Assembly: GCA_900551415.1 (NCBI GenBank)
Contig: URWB01000133.1
Span: 1 to 5,764 of the forward strand
Reading direction: 5' to 3'
DNA length: 5,764 nucleotides
DNA from: an uncultured Eubacteriales bacterium
GTDB taxonomy: Bacteria; Bacillota; Clostridia; Peptostreptococcales; Anaerovoracaceae
The notes below the pieces were generated by a model that saw nothing but the letters and a program-made list of their open reading frames with translations, ran no database searches and had not been told where the DNA came from. The position numbers and the translations under genes are program-made. This document shows positions 1 to 4,056 of the stretch, piece by piece. Numbering within the stretch: position 1 is the first letter of the stretch; each line of letters opens with the position of its first letter.

Positions 1-50
1 GCGGAATGGCGCTCCGTTCCTCCGGAACGGATGCGCAGTTCTTGCGGAAT
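1..50. repeat. GC-rich palindromic repeat at the left edge
   Basis: A strong hairpin is visible: arms TCCGTTCC (13-20) and GGAACGGA (24-31) pair perfectly around a three-base TCC loop. The stem continues with GCGC (9-12) against GCGC (33-36) past one bulged T. The heptamer GCGGAAT occurs at 1-7 and again at 44-50, flanking the hairpin as a 43-base-spaced direct repeat. The stretch is far richer in GC than the sequence that follows it. This suggests a small dispersed palindromic element or the end of an array that continues to the left. It lies inside the open frame of the next gene, so the first codons of that frame are probably repeat sequence and not ancestral protein. The family of the repeat cannot be named from one copy. 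Confidence 0.6.
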
Positions 51-527
51 ATGCATGATGATGCAGGTAAATTAATCACTGTCGAAAATCTTGACAGCTT
101 TACAGTTATATATGAAAGAAAGAAGGGAAATTATCATCAGCTTCCTTTGGAGTGGTGCCGATTTATAGAAAAATATGAGCATCTCGCCACAGAAGAAACA
201 TTATATATGGAATGTACAATTAATGATCCAACGATTACAGATGAAGATCACTGTATGTATGATTTGTGTCAGATGATTTCTCCAGATCAACTGGTATTAA
301 AGAAAAATGAACATATACTGCTTCAGAATTTCCAAGGAGGAAAATATGCGGCGTATCATTTTAAGGGTTTTCCACAGTTTCTTTTTATGGTATATCAGGA
401 GATATTTTGCAGATGGCTTTCAAGGACTGGAAATCAATTAGATGAAAGACGGCCGATTTTTGATATTTATCGCTTGGTGGGAGAAGATGGATATATGGAA
501 ATAGATATCTGCTTTCCGTTGAAATAA
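6..527 (+). CDS. GyrI-like effector-binding domain protein, regulator fragment lacking its DNA-binding part
   Basis: This 173-codon frame matches the GyrI-like small-molecule-binding fold found at the C-terminus of AraC- and MerR-type regulators and in stand-alone gyrase inhibitor proteins. Visible signatures are VIYERKKGNYHQLPLEW near residues 34-50, the GGKYAAYHFKG strand near 111-121, and the ending ERRPIFDIYRL followed by MEIDICFPLK. A helix-turn-helix domain is absent. The first 15 or so codons come from the GC-rich hairpin repeat, and there is no convincing ribosome binding site before ATG 6 or the in-frame ATG 51. The frame is also open to the left edge. It is most likely the C-terminal remnant of a larger regulator cut by insertion or recombination, although an intact stand-alone GyrI-like protein starting near 51 is possible. 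The domain call is good; whether the gene is functional is uncertain. Confidence 0.62.
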   Translation: MALRSSGTDAQFLRNMHDDAGKLITVENLDSFTVIYERKKGNYHQLPLEWCRFIEKYEHLATEETLYMECTINDPTITDEDHCMYDLCQMISPDQLVLKKNEHILLQNFQGGKYAAYHFKGFPQFLFMVYQEIFCRWLSRTGNQLDERRPIFDIYRLVGEDGYMEIDICFPLK

Positions 528-591
528 AATACCCTCCACTATAACACCAGACTTTTATTTTATCGTAGTATTACTTTATGGAGGTACGATG

Positions 592-1428
592 ATGAATACA
601 TATAAAACTGCTGAAGTTGCAAAAATTATTGGAATACATCCTAATACAGTACGTTTGTACGAAAAATTGGAATTGATACCGAAGCCAGAGCGTTTAGCTA
701 ATGGCTACAGAGTATTTACAGATTTTCATATTGAGCAGTTCAGAATTGCCCGGCTTGCTTTTCAAATAGAAGTGATGCAAAATGGACTTCGTAAGAAAAT
801 TGTTTTAATGATAAAAATGGCGGCTGCAAAAAAATTTGATACAGCAATTTCCCTAACACAAGAATACTTAATACAGATTCGGCAGGAGCAGGCTAATGCC
901 GAAGAAGCTATAAATATCGTAAAACAATTTTTATCTGAAACAACAGAGGAAAATATCCATTTCTTAAAAAGAAAAGAAGTGTCGGAGTATCTAAATATTT
1001 CTATGGATACTTTAAGGAACTGGGAAATGAACGGATTAATTACTGTTAAGCGAAGGAAGAATGGATATAGGGTATATACCGATGAAGATATAAAACGATT
1101 GAAAATTATTCGTTCTTTACGATGTGCTAACTATTCATTGGAAGCGATTCTACGAATGCTGCAACAAATATCTAAAAATCCAGATGCAGATATTAGGAAA
1201 GTTCTTAATACGCCTAAAGCAGATGATGAAATTATAACGGTTTGTGATAAGCTGATTGTTTCTTTAACTGCGGCGGAAGATAACGCTCTTAAAATACTTG
1301 ATCATTTGCCTCAATGCTCATCGGTCCTGTGGGTACTGCCTTGCTGCCAAAGACGGTGTTTGGACTGTTTGAGCGTTTTGGTACCTTTTCAGTGGTTGTA
1401 TTTAATGCGGTTCTCGGCATTAGCCTGA
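592..1428 (+). CDS. Double MerR-type HTH transcriptional regulator, C-terminus replaced at a junction
   Basis: Residues 3-45 form a MerR DNA-binding domain: KTAEVAKIIGIHPNTVRLYE, then a wing ending NGYRVFTD. A second MerR domain lies near 125-190: LKRKEVSEYLNISMDTLRNW, then NGYRVYTDEDIKRLKIIRSL. A helical linker that could form a coiled coil joins them. Two MerR motifs in one chain is an uncommon layout, since most MerR proteins carry one and dimerise. The start at 592 is preferred over the ATG at 589 because GGAGG (580-584) lies seven bases upstream. MerR-like sequence ends near LKILDHL (codon 239, base 1308). The remaining 39 codons are Cys- and Leu-rich and overlap, in another frame, a hydrophobic fragment. 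The tail is therefore a read-through into foreign sequence. Both DNA-binding domains are intact, so it may still bind DNA. The effector is unknown. Confidence 0.8.
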   Translation: MNTYKTAEVAKIIGIHPNTVRLYEKLELIPKPERLANGYRVFTDFHIEQFRIARLAFQIEVMQNGLRKKIVLMIKMAAAKKFDTAISLTQEYLIQIRQEQANAEEAINIVKQFLSETTEENIHFLKRKEVSEYLNISMDTLRNWEMNGLITVKRRKNGYRVYTDEDIKRLKIIRSLRCANYSLEAILRMLQQISKNPDADIRKVLNTPKADDEIITVCDKLIVSLTAAEDNALKILDHLPQCSSVLWVLPCCQRRCLDCLSVLVPFQWLYLMRFSALA

Positions 1429-1466
1429 TGAATGGTACACTTTACTTTCCTGCCGGAGATTCGTAG
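1309..1466 (+). pseudogene. C-terminal scrap of an integral membrane protein
   Basis: In a different frame from the MerR tail, ATG 1314 opens a 50-codon stretch. It contains LLPKTVFGLFERFGTFSV and then VVFNAVLGISLMNG, which looks like one loop plus a final transmembrane helix of a longer protein. It resembles the last helix of small multi-helix membrane proteins of the DUF998 kind, but the match is from memory and weak. There is no ribosome binding site, and the stop (1464-1466) lies inside an inverted repeat, so even the last residues may not be original. Base composition is richer than in the MerR gene. It is best read as a remnant joined to the regulator near 1308-1313. Function cannot be assigned. 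Confidence 0.4.
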
Positions 1467-1492
1467 AAATTGTGATTCGAGTTTCCCGGCAG
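1450..1492. repeat. Inverted repeat, possible terminator or element end
   Basis: CTGCCGG (1450-1456) is complementary to CCGGCAG (1486-1492), with a 29-base loop that contains GATTCG twice. The loop is long and no T run follows on either strand, so it is not a good intrinsic terminator. It sits at the boundary between the hydrophobic fragment and the TetR promoter region and could mark an element end. Confidence 0.35.
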
Positions 1493-1607
1493 TTCTACAT
1501 TGCTTGCCGAATTCTTTACACGGTCACCTCCTCTAAAACCGCAATCTTCAATGCCAAGTTGGTGAAAACGATTTAGATATTTGTCCGTAAATTTTGCTTC
1601 GGACGGA
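1467..1607. other. Spacer of uncertain origin upstream of the TetR promoter
   Basis: No forward gene is visible here. On the minus strand a 70-codon frame (1654 down to 1442) is open, with residues such as FTDKYLNRFHQLGIEDCGF. A minus-strand AGAGGAGGTGA looks like a strong Shine-Dalgarno sequence, but the GTG that follows it is immediately followed by TAA. I recognise no family. It may be decayed coding sequence from a previous neighbour or plain spacer. Confidence 0.3.
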
Positions 1608-1636
1608 TTGACAGGCTCGACTTGCTGATGTATAAT
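1608..1636 (+). promoter_or_regulatory. Consensus sigma-A promoter for the TetR-KTR operon
   Basis: TTGACA (1608-1613) and TATAAT (1631-1636) are exact consensus -35 and -10 hexamers with an ideal 17-base spacer. The start codon of the TetR gene lies 43 bases after the -10 box, leaving a short leader with GGAGGTG just before it. A promoter this strong next to a repressor gene normally requires repression, which fits the palindrome overlapping the -10 box. Confidence 0.88.
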
Positions 1637-1661
1637 TTGTATTATACATAACATAAGTTAT
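1628..1661. promoter_or_regulatory. Palindromic operator overlapping the -10 box, likely TetR autoregulatory site
   Basis: ATGTATAAT (1628-1636) and ATTATACAT (1641-1649) are perfect nine-base inverted arms around TTGT, and the left arm contains the whole -10 hexamer. A second, smaller palindrome follows directly: ATAAC (1648-1652) and GTTAT (1657-1661) around ATAA. Size, symmetry and position over the promoter and likely transcription start are typical of operators bound by TetR-family dimers. The assignment to the adjacent repressor is inference from position. I found no second copy in front of the EFR1 or hydrolase genes. Confidence 0.75.
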
Positions 1662-1679
1662 AAAAATGGAGGTGCGAAT

Positions 1680-2252
1680 ATGCCTGCCAAAGCAAAAGTT
1701 ACAAAAGAGATGATCGTTGATGCGGCCTTTGCGATTGCCCGCGAGGCGGGAGTGGAAAACATCAACGCAAGGACAGTATCGGAGAGGCTGCATTGCTCCA
1801 CACAGCCCGTCATGTATCATTTTGCGACGATGGAAGAACTGAAAAGAACAGTCTATGCGAAGGCAGACCTTTATCATTCGGAATACCTTATGACCATGAA
1901 GAAACCGCCCAAGGGCGCTGCCCTTGGAATCGGAATGAATTATATCCGCTTTGCCATCGAAGAACCCCACTTGTTCCGTTTCCTTTTTCAGTCGGATTAT
2001 TTTAACGGAAAGACTTTGCTTGAACTGATCGATGCGGAGGAGCTTATCCCCGTTCTTTCAGCGATGCAGAGATCCTTGGGAATCGGCATGGAGCAGACGA
2101 AAACGGTTTTCATCACGGTGTTTCTGTTTGCTCATGGGTACGCAAGCATCATTGCCAACAATGCACTGAAATACGATGAAGATACGATCAATTCCCATTT
2201 GGAGCGGGCATACAGAGGCGCAATATTGGCAGCAAAGGAGGAAACGGCATGA
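1680..2252 (+). CDS. TetR/AcrR-family transcriptional repressor with WHG-type C-terminal domain
   Basis: At 190 residues it has normal TetR length. The DNA-binding domain spans about residues 8-55: VTKEMIVDAAFAIAREAGVE, then the helix-turn-helix NARTVSERLHCSTQPVMYHF. The ligand-binding half contains YIRFAIEEPHLFRFLF (88-103) and FLFAHGYASIIANN (148-161). These match the WHG-type C-terminal domain, with FAHG in place of WHG. The start at 1680 is set by GGAGGTG (1668-1674). It is expected to repress its own promoter through the palindrome at 1628-1661 until a small molecule binds. It overlaps the KTR gene by four bases (ATGA), so the two are translationally coupled. The ligand is unknown. The flavodoxin/ferredoxin gene downstream is a possible target, but no matching operator is seen there. 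Confidence 0.9.
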   Translation: MPAKAKVTKEMIVDAAFAIAREAGVENINARTVSERLHCSTQPVMYHFATMEELKRTVYAKADLYHSEYLMTMKKPPKGAALGIGMNYIRFAIEEPHLFRFLFQSDYFNGKTLLELIDAEELIPVLSAMQRSLGIGMEQTKTVFITVFLFAHGYASIIANNALKYDEDTINSHLERAYRGAILAAKEETA

Positions 2253-2491
2253 AAGAATGTACAGGCGCTGTCGGCACATTGGCTGACAAGCGAAGCGAGG
2301 TGCCACGAATGGACGAAACCCTGAAATTGCGTTGGCTTTACTGCCCAAGATGCGGCGGCAAAACAAGAACGCAGATACGGGCACATACAGTCTTAGAGGA
2401 TTTTCCTTTATTCTGCCCGAAGTGCAAATATACCTGCGTAATTCGTTTTAAGGATGGAAAAATTGAAGAAATCAAAATGCCAGACGCTTAG
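2249..2491 (+). CDS. Cysteine-rich KTR domain protein (small zinc-ribbon protein)
   Basis: The core WLYCPRCGGKTRTQIRAHT followed by DFPLFCPKCK is characteristic of the Cys-rich KTR family: CPxC (Cys32, Cys35), the naming KTR triplet at 38-40, and a second CPxC (Cys56, Cys59). The four cysteines should bind one zinc. The family is often found on conjugative and other mobile elements of Firmicutes; its function is not established. At 80 residues this copy is longer than the usual 55-65 because of a 20-residue N-terminal extension. The start at 2249 is supported by AAAGGAGG (2234-2241) seven bases upstream and by the ATGA overlap with the TetR stop. The alternative ATG at 2309, behind GCGAGGTG, would give the usual family length, so both starts may be used. 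A strong terminator begins at its stop codon. Confidence 0.85.
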   Translation: MKECTGAVGTLADKRSEVPRMDETLKLRWLYCPRCGGKTRTQIRAHTVLEDFPLFCPKCKYTCVIRFKDGKIEEIKMPDA

Positions 2492-2538
2492 ACGCAGTGC
2501 AGACCACTAAATCGGTTTGTGCTGCGTCTATTGTTTTA
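2489..2538 (+). terminator. Strong intrinsic terminator of the TetR-KTR operon
   Basis: TAGACGCAG (2489-2497) pairs perfectly with CTGCGTCTA (2522-2530). The inner strands TGCAGACC (2498-2505) and GGTTTGTG (2514-2521) pair through normal and G-T pairs, giving about 17 paired positions around an eight-base loop. TTGTTTTA follows at 2531-2538. The hairpin starts with the TAG stop codon of the KTR gene, so the operon ends with no 3' leader. Transcription of the EFR1 gene should therefore need its own promoter or read-through. Confidence 0.88.
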
Positions 2539-2570
2539 TGGGAATGAAAATCGGCCAGTCGAACCACAAG

Positions 2571-2580
2571 CCAATATTGG
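2571..2580. promoter_or_regulatory. Perfect ten-base palindrome in front of the EFR1 gene
   Basis: CCAATATTGG is perfectly self-complementary and lies just before the ribosome binding site AAGGAG (2588-2593). It could be an operator, but it differs from the TetR palindrome and no clear -35/-10 pair is visible between the terminator and this gene. Chance occurrence is possible. Confidence 0.25.
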
Positions 2581-2604
2581 GATTTGCAAGGAGAAAAAAT
2601 ATCA

Positions 2605-3363
2605 ATGATAGGGATATATCTGAGTGGAACCGGAAATACGAAGCACTGCGTTGAAAAGCTGGTAAGTTTGCTGGATGCTGCGGCAGAATGTATTCCGCTG
2701 GAAGCTCCACACATTACCGACACGCTGGAGAAGCAAAGGACAATCATCTTGGGCTATCCCACGCAATTCTCCAATGCTCCCTTTATAGTGCGCGAATTCA
2801 TCAGAAAGATCCGTTGCCTGTGGAACGGCAAAAGTGTGTTCTGTCTAAATACAATGGGACTTTTCAGCGGCGACGAAACAGGCTGTGCGGCAAGGCCCTT
2901 AAAGAAGTATGGCGCACAAATTCTCGGAGGCGCACAGATGAAAATGCCTGATTCCGTCTGCGACAACAAGCTGCTGAAAAAGAGCATGGAAGAAAACCGG
3001 CAGATTGTCAAATGCGCAGATCAGCGTATCGAGCAGATTGCAGAACAAACTAGGCGGGGGCAATATCCGCGGGAAGGATTGTCGACAGTCTCACATATCG
3101 AAGGACTGCTTGGGCAAAGGTTGTGGTTTTATCGTAAAACGAGCGGATACACAGATAAGCTGAAAATAAGCGATGCCTGCATCGGCTGCGGCCTGTGCAG
3201 TAGGAATTGCCCGATGGGAAATATAGAAATCAGGGATCACAGAGCAGTTCCGGGAAAGCAATGTACGATGTGCTACCGCTGCATCAGCTTATGCCCCGAA
3301 AAGGCAATTACTATGCTGGGAGAACAGGTACAGGAACAATGCAGGTACGAAAAATATGTTTGA
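2605..3363 (+). CDS. EFR1-family flavodoxin/2x[4Fe-4S] ferredoxin fusion protein
   Basis: The 252-residue cytosolic protein joins two electron-transfer modules. The N-terminus (1-150) is flavodoxin-like: YLSGTGNT (5-12/13) is the FMN phosphate-binding loop, and LGYPTQFSNAP (49-59) and NTMGLFSGDETG (82-93) are the other FMN-contacting loops. The C-terminus carries two bacterial ferredoxin motifs, Cys192/195/198/202 (CIGCGLCSRNCP) and Cys220/223/226/230 (CTMCYRCISLCP), each able to hold a [4Fe-4S] cluster. The layout matches the EFR1 family of anaerobes; its physiological partners are not established. An open frame starts at TTG 2584, but ATG 2605 aligns with the flavodoxin start and has AAGGAG (2588-2593) upstream. 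Its last 25 bases overlap the start of a membrane-protein fragment, suggesting it was once followed by a coupled gene. It appears complete and likely functional. Confidence 0.9.
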   Translation: MIGIYLSGTGNTKHCVEKLVSLLDAAAECIPLEAPHITDTLEKQRTIILGYPTQFSNAPFIVREFIRKIRCLWNGKSVFCLNTMGLFSGDETGCAARPLKKYGAQILGGAQMKMPDSVCDNKLLKKSMEENRQIVKCADQRIEQIAEQTRRGQYPREGLSTVSHIEGLLGQRLWFYRKTSGYTDKLKISDACIGCGLCSRNCPMGNIEIRDHRAVPGKQCTMCYRCISLCPEKAITMLGEQVQEQCRYEKYV

Positions 3364-3438
3364 CCGCCGCAATGGTTGCAATCGTCGTGTCCATTGCTGT
3401 GGTTATACATTTCTTCGTGAAGTTTTGCACCAAGAGAG
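3339..3438 (+). pseudogene. 5' remnant of a membrane-anchored protein gene
   Basis: ATG 3339 opens a frame inside the end of the EFR1 gene. Its product starts MQVRKICLTAAMV and continues AIVVSIAVVIHFFVKF: a short positively charged N-terminus, one transmembrane segment or uncleaved signal, then FCTKR. This is a typical beginning for an extracellular or membrane-anchored enzyme and is normal for an overlapping second gene of an operon. After about 33 codons, near 3436, the sequence changes to AT-rich DNA whose sense lies in another frame, so the rest of the gene is gone. AGGAA lies only a few bases before the ATG, a tight but possible ribosome binding site. The identity of the original protein cannot be recovered. 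Confidence 0.5.
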
Positions 3439-3920
3439 TTGATTTCTGGAAATGCAGTTATGAATTCCAACGTAAGTGTCAATATGCTAAAGTCACATTT
3501 TTATATTTGTCCTGTGTGTGGCAATATTATTCACAGTTTGGGCGAAGCAGTTATCCAGTGTCATGGAATACAATTGAGATCAGAAGAAGCAGAGGAAACA
3601 GATGAAGATCAAAGATTTTTCTGGAACGAGTGGCAGATGAGTATTATGTTCAGATTGAGCACGAAATGTCGAAGCAACATTATATTTCATTTATTGCTGC
3701 AGTTTCTACAGACCGACTTCAGATGGTGAAACTGTATCCGCAGGGAAATCCAGAAGCAAGATTCCAGATCAGTGATGTGAAAAAAATATATTTCTACTGT
3801 AATCGGAGGAGTCTGTATTCTATTGATCCTGTAAAAGGGGTTGATGACAGAGAGACAGGATATGATGATGTAGAGGAAAGAAGAGAATTGGAAAAAGTAG
3901 CGAAAATGCTATTTGGTTAA
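3436..3920 (+). pseudogene. XRE-type regulator remnant: desulfoferrodoxin-like C-terminal domain with a frameshift
   Basis: Two frames together encode one recognisable domain. The first part (to about 3611) reads NSNVSVNMLKSHFYICPVCG, then IIHSLGEAVIQCHGIQL and the acidic EEAEETDED. The second part (about 3613-3920) reads IFLERVADEYYVQIEHEM, then KQHYISFIAAVSTDRLQMVK, FQISDVKKIYFYCN and the tail ELEKVAKMLFG. This is the metal-binding tail, with CPxCGN and a later QCHG like the N-terminus of desulfoferrodoxin, that many Clostridia carry behind an XRE helix-turn-helix. The helix-turn-helix is missing: sequence upstream of 3436 belongs to another gene. The frames are joined by loss of one base, most simply from the A run at 3611-3613 (AAAG where AAAAG would read through). 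The gene is a remnant. An assembly or sequencing error could explain the frameshift but not the lost N-terminus. Confidence 0.75.
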
Positions 3921-3963
3921 ACGAGGCAGCTATTGAAATCATGGCTGTAAAGGAGATGAGCCA

Positions 3964-4056
3964 ATGACAAATTGTTTGTTGAGCAGTAAATTTGCAAACC
4001 TTCTGTTTGTAAACGTTCAAATTGGGGACGTGAGATCCACCGCGTTGCGGGTATGA
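3964..4056 (+). pseudogene. 5' part of the retropepsin-like protease gene, separated by a frameshift
   Basis: ATG 3964 follows a good ribosome binding site (AAAGGAG, 3949-3955, eight-base gap). It encodes MTNCLLSSKFANLLFVNVQI, the normal first strands of a retropepsin-like domain, then goes out of frame and stops at TGA 4054-4056. Downstream in the protease frame, REIHRV (4029-4046) continues the fold, so the ancestor probably read QIGGREIHRV. One G lost from the run at 4024-4027 explains the break. The stop overlaps ATG 4053 as ATGA, so ribosomes ending here could restart on the downstream piece. This segment is the true beginning of the protease gene and is not an independent small gene. 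Confidence 0.65.

Noticed and set aside
529..586. Complementarity of CCTCCA (533-538) to TGGAGG (579-584) around the MerR ribosome binding site, as a possible RNA switch
   Set aside because: Only six pairs across a loop of about 40 bases, with no supporting inner stem; too weak to call. No clear promoter or MerR-type dyad was found in this gap either.
1548..1970. Minus-strand open frame of 140 codons across the TetR start
   Set aside because: It lies antisense to the TetR promoter and DNA-binding domain and matches nothing I know; it is a shadow of the TetR gene.
3207..3605. Forward frame of 132 codons read as one protein
   Set aside because: Its first third is antiphase to the ferredoxin motifs and its last part is antiphase to the XRE tail. 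Only the middle (from ATG 3339) makes sense, as a membrane-protein start.
3920..3967. Frame ending AAIEIMAVKEMSQ and stopping at TGA 3965, overlapping ATG 3964, as the tail of a lost upstream gene
   Set aside because: The ATGA overlap is suggestive, but the readable stretch is short and it coincides with the protease ribosome binding site, so it cannot be told from chance.
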